64,000 bases of DNA from Desulfovibrio sp. (GCF_034006445.1 NZ_JAVESS010000001.1:1-64000), one strand, 5' to 3'. Counted from the stretch's first letter, positions 25,246 to 33,902 are shown. A program made the numbers and translations. Notes: generated by a model not told the origin, from the letters alone.

Positions 25246-25677
25246 ATGAATACTGTGGATGTAAAAAACAACATCAAGGCATCACCGGCGCAGCTGCGTT
25301 ACGCCGATACGCTGTTTTACGGTTCGCTCATTGGCTTTGTGACCATGCTGATCACGTACGCCCTCTATGTGTTCGGCGTGCTTGAACCGCAGATTCCCCT
25401 TGATGAAATGCCGCGACTTTGGACGCACAGCGCCGCCGCCTACCGTGCTGCGGGGAACATTCCCCAGGGTTGGGGCTGGCTTGCGCTCGTGGGCAAGGGG
25501 GATATATGCAACTTCCTGGGCATTGCCTTTCTTGCGGCCCTGACGATTTTCTGCTTTTTGCAGCTTGCCTGGAGCCTGGCCCAGCGTAAGCAGTGGCTCA
25601 TGATGTGCATTGCCATTGCGGAAGTGCTGGTTCTGAGCCTGGCTGCGTCCGGCGTGTTGGTGGCAGGGGCGCACTAG
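25246..25677 (+). CDS. Small integral membrane protein next to the TauE-like permease (DUF1634-like)
   Basis: 143 residues with three predicted membrane segments (SLIGFVTMLITYALYVFGV, LGIAFLAALTIFCFLQLAW, LMMCIAIAEVLVLSLAASG). GGGAGG stands at good spacing before the ATG. Position 35 bases after the TauE-like gene and topology recall DUF1634 proteins that accompany such permeases, but the match is by context more than by motif. Confidence 0.7.
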   Translation: MNTVDVKNNIKASPAQLRYADTLFYGSLIGFVTMLITYALYVFGVLEPQIPLDEMPRLWTHSAAAYRAAGNIPQGWGWLALVGKGDICNFLGIAFLAALTIFCFLQLAWSLAQRKQWLMMCIAIAEVLVLSLAASGVLVAGAH

Positions 25678-25718
25678 CCTGCCCGCCAAGGTCTGCGCGG
25701 CAAAAACGCACGGCTTAA

Positions 25719-25870
25719 GGAAACGCTGATTTATTCGGTTTTGGCGGACTTGCTTCACTTTTTTTGAAACAGTCGAGGACGGAAGCGTCCACTCCTGCTC
25801 CAAAAAAAGATCGCGCCTTGCCAAACGAAACAACTGCGCGTTTCAAAGAGGCTCTTTAATCAGTGCTTCC
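25719..25870 (+). mobile_element. MITE-like palindromic element, family A copy 5 (complete)
   Basis: 152 bases from GGAAACGCTGATTTATTC to AATCAGTGCTTCC, whose ends form an imperfect terminal inverted repeat. TTAA flanks it exactly on both sides (25715-25718 and 25871-25874). The core TTTTTTTGAAACAG and GTCGAGGACGGAAG are shared with the other copies. It lies between the small membrane protein and the histidine kinase gene. Confidence 0.87.
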
Positions 25871-25914
25871 TTAAAGCCCCAGTGTGCCTTGCGGCGCAGA
25901 CCTCGGAGGAAACC

Positions 25915-27678
25915 ATGTTTGCCGTTATAAAAAACACGTTCGCACACCTGCTGGAAGTGCCCGATGCCGTGTCACCGGCACGGTATCGATCGCTCCGGCG
26001 GCTTATGACCATGCTGATGGTGGCGGTGTCTGTAACGCCGTTGCTGCTGCTCTCGGGCATAAGCCATGTGCAGTATACCAGAACCCTCGAGCGTGAGGTG
26101 GAAGGCCCCATCTACGCGCTGGCCCGCAAGTCGCAGGCGGCTCTGGAACTGTATCTTGGCGAGCGTGAATCCACCGTGAGCTTCATCGCCCATGCCTATA
26201 CATTCAAGGATCTGGCGGATGAGCGCACCCTTAACCGGATTTTTCTGTCCCTCAGAAGCGAGTTCCAGGGCTTTGTGGACATGGGGCTGGTCAATTCCGA
26301 CGGCATGCAGATTTCCTACATCGGGCCGTACAAGCTCAAGGGCGTGGACTATGCGGGCAAGCCCTGGCTGCGCGAAACGGAAATCAAGAGCCGGTATCTG
26401 AGCAATGTTTTTCTGGGCTATCGTGGCTATCCGCATATGGTCATAGCCGTTCACAGGATGGAAGAAAGCGGCATCTCATGGACCCTGCGCGTGGCTGTGG
26501 ACACGCTGCGCCTGCAGCAGGTGCTTTCGGCCGTGGGGCCGGAGCAGGACACCGACGTTTTTCTGGTGGACAGGGAAGGCGTGTTGCAGACAGATTCCAA
26601 CCTCTACGGCAAGGCCCTGGAACCCTGCCCCCTGCCCACGCCCCAGGCCACGGCAGAAACCGTGGTGCGCACCATTACCGAACCGTCAGGGCGCAAGCTC
26701 ATGGTTGCCTCGTGCGGACTGGCGGGCACGGATTTTACGCTGCTGGCGGTCAAGCCCACGGCTGACGCCTTTCGCCCCTGGACGGCCCTGCGTACCGAAC
26801 TGCTGATTGTTCTCTGCGGCGGCGTGGCGCTTATTGTGCTTGTGTCGCACCTGCTCATGAAGCAGCTCATCAACAGGCTTCAGGCCAGCGATGAACGCCG
26901 GGTGGCCGTTTTTGCCCAGATGGAGCACAACCAGAAGCTATCGTCCATAGGGCGGCTGGCTGCGGGAGTGGCCCATGAGGTCAACAATCCCCTGGCCGTC
27001 ATTTATGAAAAGGCCGGTCTGGCGCGTGACCTGATCAATCTGGGGCAGATGGGCGGCGAGGACAAGGACAAGGACAGGCTCAATACCCTGCTTGAGGGCA
27101 TTGAAAGCACGGTGGAGAGGGCGCGCGGCATTACCCACAGGCTGCTGGGCTTTGCCCGGCGCATGGAGGCCAACCGCCAGAGCCTGCATATTGAGGAAGT
27201 TATTGCCGAAACCCTGTCGTTTCTTGAGCGTGAGGCCAAGAACAGGGGCGTCAGCCTGCAGATGGAACTGGATGACAATCTGCCCGAAATTGTTTCCGAC
27301 CGCGGCCAGTTGCAACAGATTTTTCTGAATATCGTGGGCAACGCGCTGGATGCCGTGACGGGCAGCCAGCTTCCCGGAGGCGCAAAGAACGGGCAGGAAC
27401 GCTTTGTGAAAGTGCAGTGCGTTCCCTCAGGCGCAGACGCGCTTGCGGTTACTGTGTGCGATAATGGCAAGGGTATGCCCCCAGAGGTGTTGCGGCACAT
27501 TTTCGAGCCGTTCTATTCCACCAAAAAAGACAAGGGCACCGGGCTTGGCATGTTTATCACCTACGGCATCGTGCGCCGTCTTGGCGGCGAAATCCGTGTG
27601 GAAAGTGAAGAAGGTCGCGGCAGCACCGTGTACGTGACCCTGCCTTTGACCCCGCCCGACGGCTCTGTGGAGGTATAG
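25915..27678 (+). CDS. Membrane sensor histidine kinase with periplasmic Cache-like domain
   Basis: 587 residues. Membrane segment about 31-53 (LMTMLMVAVSVTPLLLLSG), a periplasmic domain of about 240 residues resembling dCache (DMGLVNSDGMQISYIGPY), a second membrane segment (LLIVLCGGVALIVLVSHLLM), then HisKA with His 354 in GVAHEVNNPLAVI, and HATPase boxes NIVGNALDAV, DNGKGMP and GTGLGM. AGGAAACC precedes ATG 25915. It ends next to the start of a receiver gene, so one operon. It would autophosphorylate in response to a periplasmic small molecule. Confidence 0.93.
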   Translation: MFAVIKNTFAHLLEVPDAVSPARYRSLRRLMTMLMVAVSVTPLLLLSGISHVQYTRTLEREVEGPIYALARKSQAALELYLGERESTVSFIAHAYTFKDLADERTLNRIFLSLRSEFQGFVDMGLVNSDGMQISYIGPYKLKGVDYAGKPWLRETEIKSRYLSNVFLGYRGYPHMVIAVHRMEESGISWTLRVAVDTLRLQQVLSAVGPEQDTDVFLVDREGVLQTDSNLYGKALEPCPLPTPQATAETVVRTITEPSGRKLMVASCGLAGTDFTLLAVKPTADAFRPWTALRTELLIVLCGGVALIVLVSHLLMKQLINRLQASDERRVAVFAQMEHNQKLSSIGRLAAGVAHEVNNPLAVIYEKAGLARDLINLGQMGGEDKDKDRLNTLLEGIESTVERARGITHRLLGFARRMEANRQSLHIEEVIAETLSFLEREAKNRGVSLQMELDDNLPEIVSDRGQLQQIFLNIVGNALDAVTGSQLPGGAKNGQERFVKVQCVPSGADALAVTVCDNGKGMPPEVLRHIFEPFYSTKKDKGTGLGMFITYGIVRRLGGEIRVESEEGRGSTVYVTLPLTPPDGSVEV

Positions 27679-27680
27679 TG

Positions 27681-28079
27681 ATGGCCTTGCGTATACTTCT
27701 GGCTGACGATGAAAAAGATTTTGTCGAAACCCTGGCAGAAAGGCTTGAACTGCGTGGGCACACCGTGCGCGTGGTTTTTGACGGCCTTGCGGCCCTCAGC
27801 GCCGTGGCTGAAGAAATGCCCGACGTGGTGGTGCTTGATTTGCTCATGCCGGGCCTGCCCGGCGACGAGGCTTTGCACCGCCTCAAGGCGGCACAGCCCG
27901 ATCTGCCAGTGATTCTGCTTACAGGGCACGAGGTTGTGGACGACACGGGGCTTTCGCCCGTGTGCCAGGCCTATGCCTGCCTGACCAAACCCCTGAGCTT
28001 CAACGTGTTTCTTGAAACTTTGGAAGCTGCAGTCCGTGAGTGCCGCGAGACCGCGTCTCGTGAAGGAGGCCGCGCATGA
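27681..28079 (+). CDS. Stand-alone response regulator receiver protein
   Basis: 132 residues, receiver domain only: ADDE near 8-11, phospho-acceptor Asp 53 in VVVLDLLMPG, LLTGH, and Lys in LTKPLS. No output domain. A GTG at 27678 overlapping the kinase stop is an alternative start. Its end overlaps the next gene (ATGA), so kinase, receiver and the following HDMRN protein are translationally coupled, as in a phosphorelay. Confidence 0.92.
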   Translation: MALRILLADDEKDFVETLAERLELRGHTVRVVFDGLAALSAVAEEMPDVVVLDLLMPGLPGDEALHRLKAAQPDLPVILLTGHEVVDDTGLSPVCQAYACLTKPLSFNVFLETLEAAVRECRETASREGGRA

Positions 28080-28759
28080 ATACCAGTCAATGTACGGCCC
28101 GCCTGCTGGCGTCAGCAGTGCACGACATGCGCAACGTGCTTGCGGTGATTCGTGAATCCGCCGGTCTTGCACAGGATCTGGCGGCCCTGGCTGACTCTTC
28201 CGCCGCCAGGAACGGCGGCGGCGCTTTGGCGGGAAAACAGCGGCTTGAAGCCGCCCTGGCCGAGGCGCAACGCTCTGTAGGGCAGGGAGCCGCCCTGGCC
28301 GAGGCCATGGACTATCTGGCCCAGTCCGGCGGTGCGGAAAGCGGCGAACACAGCGGCCCGTGTGATCTGGCCCGCGTGAACCGCAGCTTTTGCCTGCTGG
28401 CAGGCCGTCAGGCCCGCGCGGCGCAAATCGGCCTTGTGAGCGGCGAATGCTCGGAGCCAGTGTGGGCGTCTGTGCCGCCCATGGACGTGCTGCGCGCCCT
28501 GCTTGAAATTTTCGACCTCTGCGCTTCGGTGGGCGGTCAGGTGCAACTGCGTTTCACCGCCGGACGTCGCCAGAAGGAAGAAGGTATTGTGGTGGAAGTG
28601 CTGGAAGGAGCCAACAGGGAATTGGCTCTGGCTGCCATGACGGGCAGTCCCATGCTCAGCGGCATGCGCCCCGGCTGGCGGGCCGCGCTCATGCCCTGGC
28701 GAGAGCAGGGGCCGCGCTTCTTTCTTTCACTTTCCGCCTGCGACTCAGATGCAGCATAA
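28076..28759 (+). CDS. Kinase-like protein with HDMRN motif and no recognisable ATP-binding boxes
   Basis: 227 residues. Near the N terminus LLASAVHDMRNVLAVIRESAGL (read as separate parts: AVHDMRN at 14-20, VLAVI after it) resembles the phospho-accepting helix of HisKA domains, with His 16. The remainder has a weak GHKL-like outline (VPPMDVLRALLEIFDL in place of the N box), but the DxGxG and GTGLGL boxes are not visible. It could therefore be a phosphotransfer protein or phosphatase rather than a kinase. It overlaps the receiver gene before it and is followed by another receiver gene. Confidence 0.75.
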   Translation: MNTSQCTARLLASAVHDMRNVLAVIRESAGLAQDLAALADSSAARNGGGALAGKQRLEAALAEAQRSVGQGAALAEAMDYLAQSGGAESGEHSGPCDLARVNRSFCLLAGRQARAAQIGLVSGECSEPVWASVPPMDVLRALLEIFDLCASVGGQVQLRFTAGRRQKEEGIVVEVLEGANRELALAAMTGSPMLSGMRPGWRAALMPWREQGPRFFLSLSACDSDAA

Positions 28760-28798
28760 CCGGTTCCGGCTGATGCCCGGGCCTTCAAGGAGAGTTCC

Positions 28799-29272
28799 AT
28801 GACCAAGGAAGACATCAAAATTCTGCTGGTGGACGATGAAAAGCAGTTCGTGGATACGCTGGCCGAGCGCCTTGCCATGCGTGGCTTTGCTGCAAGGGTG
28901 GCTTATGATGGCCCTGAAGCCCTGCAGGCGGTGGAGCAGGCCACGGACGTCATAGTGCTTGACCTGCGCATGCCCGGCATGGACGGCTTTGAAGTGCTGC
29001 GCAATGTGAAAAAGAGCAACCCGCAGGTGCAGGTGATCATCCTGACCGGGCACGGCGGCGATGCCGAAGAGCAGACCGCCTACCGTATGGGCGCGTACAA
29101 TTTCCTGCGCAAGCCCATGGACATTGACGAACTGCTCAGCAGCATCCGCATGGCCTACCGCGACAAGCTGGAAAACGCCATGGTGGCGGTATCGCTGGCA
29201 GAAGGCGGCGATTTTGATTCCGCCCGCGATGTCATGAATGAAAAGGATATTATGCAGGATCACGAAAAATAG
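28799..29272 (+). CDS. Response regulator receiver protein
   Basis: 157 residues. Receiver domain with VDDE at 11-14, Asp 55 in VIVLDLRMPGMDG, LTGHGG and Lys in LRKPMD, followed by a short C-terminal tail (about 30 residues) without a recognised output domain. AAGGAGAG precedes the ATG. It closely resembles the receiver proteins of Desulfovibrio two-component arrays. It lies in the same run as the two kinases. Confidence 0.92.
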   Translation: MTKEDIKILLVDDEKQFVDTLAERLAMRGFAARVAYDGPEALQAVEQATDVIVLDLRMPGMDGFEVLRNVKKSNPQVQVIILTGHGGDAEEQTAYRMGAYNFLRKPMDIDELLSSIRMAYRDKLENAMVAVSLAEGGDFDSARDVMNEKDIMQDHEK

Positions 29273-29311
29273 ACAGCGGCGGTTTGATCTGACCGCCGCG
29301 CAGGAGCGGCC

Positions 29312-30598
29312 ATGCGCGTGCTGATTGTTGATGACGAGTCGGCGTTTGCCGGGCCTCTGGCCCAGCGTCTGAGCCTGCGCGGCATGGAAACGCGCACGGC
29401 CCATGATGCCGGTGAAGCCTTGAAGGTTTTGCACGACTGGCCTGCGGAACTGGTGTTTCTTGATGTGGGCCTGCCCGGCATGGACGGTGTGGCGCTGCTC
29501 AAGATCATGCGCGAAAAACACCCGCAGACGGATGTGGTCATGCTCTCCGGGGCCGCAGATATGGGCAAGGCGGTGCAGGCCATGCGCCGGGGGGCTTTCA
29601 ACTGGCTTTCCAAGCCCGTAGACCTTGAACAGGTGCTGGAAGAATGCCGCAAGGCGCAAGAGCGCGCAGCCGTCCGGCAGGAAGCAGCCCGGCTGGCGGA
29701 AGCCGCGCGCTGGCGCAGCCTGGGCCGCGTGGCGGAAGGTGTGGCCCACGAGGTGAACAACCCGCTGAATATCGTGGTGCAGGCCGCCGGGCTCATCAAG
29801 GACTGCCTGGAGGAGCCAGAGGCGCAGGCCCTGCCGGATATTGACGAGCTGCGCGAGGCCGTCAACACCATCCGCACGCAAAGCCTGCGCGTGCGCGAGA
29901 TAACCCGCAAGCTGCTCATGGTCGGGCATGGGCTGGACGCGCGCACGGGCCCCCTGGACGTCGCGGCCATCATTGGCGAAGTTACGGAGCTGTTGCGCCA
30001 CAGGATTGATGCCACCGGCCTGCAGTGTCTGGTTGATCTTTCAGGCGCCCGCCTGCCTGAGGAGCAACGCCAGGCGGACGACCTGACCGTCGAAGACGAG
30101 TTGCGGCCCTGGGGGTCTGCGCCGGAGTTGCGGCAAATATTTTTGCATCTGTTTGAAAATGCTCTGGATGCCATGCCCCACGGCGGTGTTGTGCGCGTAA
30201 CGGCCAAGGTAAGGCGTGACGGCCAGGGCAGGAGCTGGTATGATTTACTGGTGGCTGACACCGGGCCTGGCATAGCGCCGGACATAATGCCCCATATTTT
30301 TGAACCGTTCTTCAGTTCGCGTGCCCTTCAAAGCGGATGCGGCAGTCATGACCAATACCATGACAGTCCCAGCGGCAGCGCCATGCGCCCCGGCTCTGCA
30401 GCACAATCCCATATGGGCCGCTATGCGGGTCTCGGCCTTGCCGTGGCCCGTTCACTGGCGCACGCGCGCGGTGGTGAACTCTCCGCCGCAAACAGCCAGG
30501 AAGGCGGGGCAGTCTTCTGCCTCAGTCTCCCCTTGGCGCAAATGCCCTCAGCCACCGGTCAGGCTGCGGGCGACCGCTCTCCGGGCGGCGGCCTTTGA
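29312..30598 (+). CDS. Receiver-histidine kinase fusion (cytosolic hybrid kinase, receiver first)
   Basis: 428 residues. N-terminal receiver (VDDE at 6-9, Asp 51 in FLDVGLPGMDG, Lys in LSKPVD), coiled region, HisKA with His 146 in GVAHEVNNPLNIV, and a HATPase domain (FENALDAM, DTGPGI). Between FEPFFSS and the glycine-rich GLGLAVA box there is an unusual insertion of about 35 residues rich in Ser, Gly and His where the ATP lid lies. No membrane segment. It would receive phosphate from the upstream kinase and signal onward. A strong terminator follows. Confidence 0.92.
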   Translation: MRVLIVDDESAFAGPLAQRLSLRGMETRTAHDAGEALKVLHDWPAELVFLDVGLPGMDGVALLKIMREKHPQTDVVMLSGAADMGKAVQAMRRGAFNWLSKPVDLEQVLEECRKAQERAAVRQEAARLAEAARWRSLGRVAEGVAHEVNNPLNIVVQAAGLIKDCLEEPEAQALPDIDELREAVNTIRTQSLRVREITRKLLMVGHGLDARTGPLDVAAIIGEVTELLRHRIDATGLQCLVDLSGARLPEEQRQADDLTVEDELRPWGSAPELRQIFLHLFENALDAMPHGGVVRVTAKVRRDGQGRSWYDLLVADTGPGIAPDIMPHIFEPFFSSRALQSGCGSHDQYHDSPSGSAMRPGSAAQSHMGRYAGLGLAVARSLAHARGGELSAANSQEGGAVFCLSLPLAQMPSATGQAAGDRSPGGGL

Positions 30599-30635
30599 CG
30601 GCCGCCCCCGGTGGCGTTGACGCGCAAGATGCGTC

Positions 30636-30671
30636 AATAAAAAATCCCGGCGCGAACCGGGATTTTTTATT
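30636..30671. terminator. Bidirectional rho-independent terminator
   Basis: A perfect 15-bp inverted repeat AATAAAAAATCCCGG / CCGGGATTTTTTATT with a six-base loop, with A and T tracts built into the stem. It terminates the two-component operon on the plus strand. Confidence 0.93.
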
Positions 30672-30923
30672 GCAGATGTGTCCGTGGCGCTGCCGCTTGG
30701 CCGCCTTGTCATCAGAAATGCTGCCGTCCGTCCGGCCAAGACATCAGAAATACTGCCGCCTGTCCGACCAGGGTATCAGAAGCGATTTTCTCAGCCGCAT
30801 TTTGGCGCAGACGCCGTTACCGTATCCGCCTTTAATCCGTCTTTACCGCAGCGTCTTTGGCGTCAGGCGCAAAACGCGGCGACTGTGGCAGGCGTACTCC
30901 GGCAGGGGGGCAGGGGGCAGCGG
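30672..30923. other. Intergenic region with imperfect 32-bp direct repeat
   Basis: CATCAGAAATGCTGCCGTCC at about 30709 recurs as CATCAGAAATACTGCCGCCT at about 30741, and a third start (TATCAGAAG) follows at about 30774. No gene seen. Confidence 0.5.
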
Positions 30924-31520
30924 CTACTCGGCGTTCTCGCCGAGGTTGTTCAGCCATTGGGCCATGCGGGCGGTCTGTTCCAGATACCACAGCGAAGCTA
31001 TAAGCGGCGAAAGCGTGCCGCCGTCAGGGTCATACATGGCGGAGGAACCGTGCTTGCGCAGGCTTTCCCAGGCGGTGACAGCTTCATGCAGCGATTTGGC
31101 GCGTTCTTCCCCCAAAACAGGGGCCAGAGAGATCTGCTTGAGGGCGATGATCTTCTCCAGGCGCTCCAGTTCTGCGGAGATGCAATCCTGCATGTCCGTG
31201 GTCACCCCGGCCGCGCGATCCATGCACGCCTGGTAGCCGGGGCTGAACAGATTGTCAGCCTGTGCGGGAGAAAAATCGTCCTGATCCGCACCCGGGGCTG
31301 CGCCCTGACTGCCTGACGGCGGACTCACAGTGGCAGGAGCAGCACCAATTGCGTTTGTCTGGGGTATTTTTGCCAAAGGAGCGCCGCTGCCGTTGGAAGT
31401 CGCGGGCTGTGTTTCAGCGTGGCGCTCGGCGCTGAATGCGGGCGGGGCAGTGGACAGTAGAGCCAGCATGGTCAACGCAGGCATAATTACGCGAAAAGAT
31501 TTCAGACAGCTTCGCAACAT
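30924..31520 (-). CDS. Secreted LprI/DUF1311-like protein
   Basis: 198 residues. Signal peptide (RVIMPALTMLALLSTAPPAFSA), a 60-residue Ala/Pro/Gly-rich linker, then a domain with the spacing of lysozyme-inhibitor LprI-type proteins: YQACMDRAAGVTTDMQDCISAE, further on the SLHEAVTAWESLRKHGSS helix in place of the usual AQRAW segment. Two cysteines of that domain are present. AAGGAG precedes the ATG. Function unknown; family proteins are periplasmic and some inhibit lysozyme. Confidence 0.75.
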   Translation of the reverse strand: MLRSCLKSFRVIMPALTMLALLSTAPPAFSAERHAETQPATSNGSGAPLAKIPQTNAIGAAPATVSPPSGSQGAAPGADQDDFSPAQADNLFSPGYQACMDRAAGVTTDMQDCISAELERLEKIIALKQISLAPVLGEERAKSLHEAVTAWESLRKHGSSAMYDPDGGTLSPLIASLWYLEQTARMAQWLNNLGENAE

Positions 31521-31666
31521 CCTGGACTCCTTGATGAATAAGCAAACAGAGCTTCAGTGTACGCGCAGGGCCAGAGGGGCGCAAGGGGTGGGGACGCTGA
31601 TACAGCGCCACAAAACTTTCGCGCGCAAGGTCTGTCTGGCCGACAGAGCACCGTCATGTCAAAGGG

Positions 31667-31880
31667 CGCTGGCGGCTGCATGAGCGGTCGCGCCCATCAC
31701 AAACGGGGTTTGGCCGCGCTGCACTCTCGTGGCGCGAGAGCAATATAACTTTTGAACTGCTCTCATAGCCCGCTGGCGGCTGCGTGAGCGGTCGCGGCCA
31801 TCACAAACGCGGTTTGGCCGCGCTGCACTCTCGTGGCGCGAGAGCAATATAACTTTTGAACTGCTCTAATAGCCCGCTGG
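31667..31880 (+). repeat. Two tandem copies of a 104-bp unit
   Basis: 31667-31770 and 31771-31874 are nearly identical, and the first six bases of a third copy follow. Each unit carries CACTCTCGTGGCGCGAGAG and AGAGCAATATAACTTTTGAACTGCTCT hairpins; the latter resembles the first hairpin of family B. No coding potential. Confidence 0.88.
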
Positions 31881-31900
31881 TGTCTGCTCCCGCACCCGCC

Positions 31901-31927
31901 AGCGCAATTTCAACGTGAAATTGCGCT
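31901..31927. terminator. 12-bp perfect inverted repeat at the end of the repressor gene
   Basis: AGCGCAATTTCA and TGAAATTGCGCT are separated by three bases. It includes most of the stop codon of the minus-strand repressor gene, so it is probably the 3' hairpin of that gene, although a T run is lacking. Confidence 0.55.
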
Positions 31928-32615
31928 AACGGTATTCGCGCCCAGACCAGAGAACCCGGCCAATAACCCTGAACTGGTCGGCCATGTCGCCGCGCAAGTC
32001 CAGGCTGACAGGAGGATATGCCGGATTAACGCTGTGCAGTATGATCTTGCCAGGAATTTTGTCAATACGTTTTATATAGATGGCGTCTTCAAAGCCCACA
32101 GCGTACAGGCGGCCGGGGCTGATTTCCGTCTGCCCCTTGTCCAGCAGCACCAGGTCGTTGTCAAAGATTTCAGGCACCATGCTGTCGCCGGATACGCGCA
32201 TCAGAACCATACGCCTGGGATTGCCCTTGCGGCGCAAAAAATCGCCTCTGAAGGCGTAGCTGTCATCAGTGCGCTCGCTGACTTCAAGGCTGCCCGTACC
32301 AGCGGAAAGCCGCGCTTCGGCCAGTGGAATATGGATAAGGTCTGCTTCGCTGTCAGGTGAAGCTGCGGGAAGCTCACCCTCAGCCGCTTCGGGCAGGCGC
32401 ATGGGGCCGCTGCCAAAGAAGAGCCAGTGCGCGTTCACGTTGGTTTCTGCCGCGCATTCCTGTATCCAGGCTGGCGGCACCTCGCCGCGTTTGCGCGCGC
32501 CGCTGACGGATTGGGGGGTGATGCCCAGAGCGCGCGCCAATTCAGCGTCGCTCGTGGCGTTAAGGGACAGCATAAGCCTTTGCAGGGTTGCTTCGAAGCC
32601 GGTTTTTTCGGTCAT
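31926..32615 (-). CDS. CI/LexA-like transcriptional regulator with S24 peptidase domain
   Basis: 229 residues. N-terminal helix-turn-helix (SDAELARALGITPQSVSGAR), linker, and an S24 peptidase-type C domain with the catalytic Ser in RVSGDSMVPEIFDNDLVLLD and the Lys in DAIYIKRI. Such proteins repress phage or stress genes and may self-cleave after RecA activation; no clear Ala-Gly cleavage site is obvious, apart from LSAGTG near residue 105. I chose ATG 32615, which has GAGG before it, over 32660. No prophage genes lie nearby, so this may be an orphan or host regulator. Confidence 0.87.
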   Translation of the reverse strand: MTEKTGFEATLQRLMLSLNATSDAELARALGITPQSVSGARKRGEVPPAWIQECAAETNVNAHWLFFGSGPMRLPEAAEGELPAASPDSEADLIHIPLAEARLSAGTGSLEVSERTDDSYAFRGDFLRRKGNPRRMVLMRVSGDSMVPEIFDNDLVLLDKGQTEISPGRLYAVGFEDAIYIKRIDKIPGKIILHSVNPAYPPVSLDLRGDMADQFRVIGRVLWSGREYR

Positions 32616-32891
32616 GGCATGCCTCGCGTGCCGCGTCAGCCGTGCCTTCAAGCTGGGCATGCCGCGCGGCGGGCCTTGAACAGCCCGTGCACTACGGGCT
32701 GTGGGGTTTTGTGAGTGCTGGCGATGTTTCTGACGGGCGGCATGCCCACAAGAAACGTATGTGCCTGGGTCAGGCTATCAATCTTGATGCAAGCTGGCAA
32801 GAATTTTATCAACTTTAAGTTGATAAATGTTTTCTATGAGTAATCAAAAAATGATTGATAAAATATAAAATTGTTTTTTCACAGTGTTGTG

Positions 32892-33902
32892 TCAGTTTCG
32901 TGTGCTCGTAGTCTGTTGTTTTGCCAGCGCGATCAGTCTGAGGGTCAGGTTGGCCACAAGAACGCCGCCGCAGGCCAGAATAGTATCGATCAGCCGCCAG
33001 CCGAGCAGGGATATGTCGCCCCCCGTGCCCAGCATGGCCATATCCACGAGCAGGAGCACGATGAAGGTAATGATCAGGCTGAACAGCATGTAATGCCCGG
33101 CCTGGGCGTAAGGGATGAAGAGTGCGGTCAGGGCGATGCAGCCGGCAAGCTGCAGGGGGGCCTGCAGGTTGAATACCACCGGGGCCGCTGCAATAACGCC
33201 AAGCACCGTGCCCAGGGCCCGGTCGCGTATGCGGTGCAGTTCGGTGGCGCCATCGCTGTGCATGACAAAGAGTACGGTCAGCCCCACCCATGCAGGATGG
33301 CTGAAATTCATTTGGCGCGCTGCCAATGTGCAGAGCAGCACCGTAAGGGGAACCGCCACGCCAAAAAGGCGGTCATTGACGGCCCCGTTTGTGAAGGCCT
33401 TGAATTCTTCAAAGGGGCTTGCTCCGTGCCCCTGCCCGCTGCCAAAGGGAATGCCCAGCACGCTGAGCGTCGCGCCCAGGGCAATGCCCGACATATAGAA
33501 GCCCGCCGCTGACAGAGAGCCGGTCAGGCCAAAATGGGTCAGCAGGGCGGCGGCGGCCATGTTTTTGACAACAAGGCTGAGGTAGGCCTGATCAGGGCGC
33601 GGCAGGGCGGCAAGCCAGCTGAAGAGTACCAGGGGAATAAGGGCAAGATTGTTATTGCCCTGTGTAAAAAAGCCCACAGTGGCGGCCAGGCATACAAGCA
33701 GCCCCCCCGCGCCGATGCACAGCACGCGCGGCAAGGGTGTGTAGCGTGGTGCAATGAACAGGGCGAACAGCGCCCCCATCCCTCCCAGCAGGGTGATGTC
33801 CGGTTTGTTCCAGGCCAGGCTGACGGCAATGGGTATGCACATGGCCAGCAGGTAAAGAACGCCTCGAACCATAAAGTCTCGTGTTTGTGGGGAAATGGAC
33901 AT
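32892..33902 (-). CDS. FUSC-family membrane protein
   Basis: 336 residues with about nine to ten membrane segments. The second half carries NFSHPAWVGLTVLFVMHSDG, then RIRDRALGTVLGVIAAAPVV, the FUSC/FUSC_2 pattern found in aromatic-acid and fusaric-acid resistance proteins. It lacks the long cytosolic domain of full-size YccS-type members. ATG 33902 has GGAG upstream. Export of toxic organic acids is the family role; the substrate is unknown. Divergent to the chemoreceptor gene. Confidence 0.82.
   Translation of the reverse strand: MSISPQTRDFMVRGVLYLLAMCIPIAVSLAWNKPDITLLGGMGALFALFIAPRYTPLPRVLCIGAGGLLVCLAATVGFFTQGNNNLALIPLVLFSWLAALPRPDQAYLSLVVKNMAAAALLTHFGLTGSLSAAGFYMSGIALGATLSVLGIPFGSGQGHGASPFEEFKAFTNGAVNDRLFGVAVPLTVLLCTLAARQMNFSHPAWVGLTVLFVMHSDGATELHRIRDRALGTVLGVIAAAPVVFNLQAPLQLAGCIALTALFIPYAQAGHYMLFSLIITFIVLLLVDMAMLGTGGDISLLGWRLIDTILACGGVLVANLTLRLIALAKQQTTSTRN

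Noticed and set aside
31926..32615. Prophage remnant around the CI/LexA-like repressor
   Set aside because: No integrase, structural or lysis genes are nearby; the neighbours are ordinary chromosomal genes.
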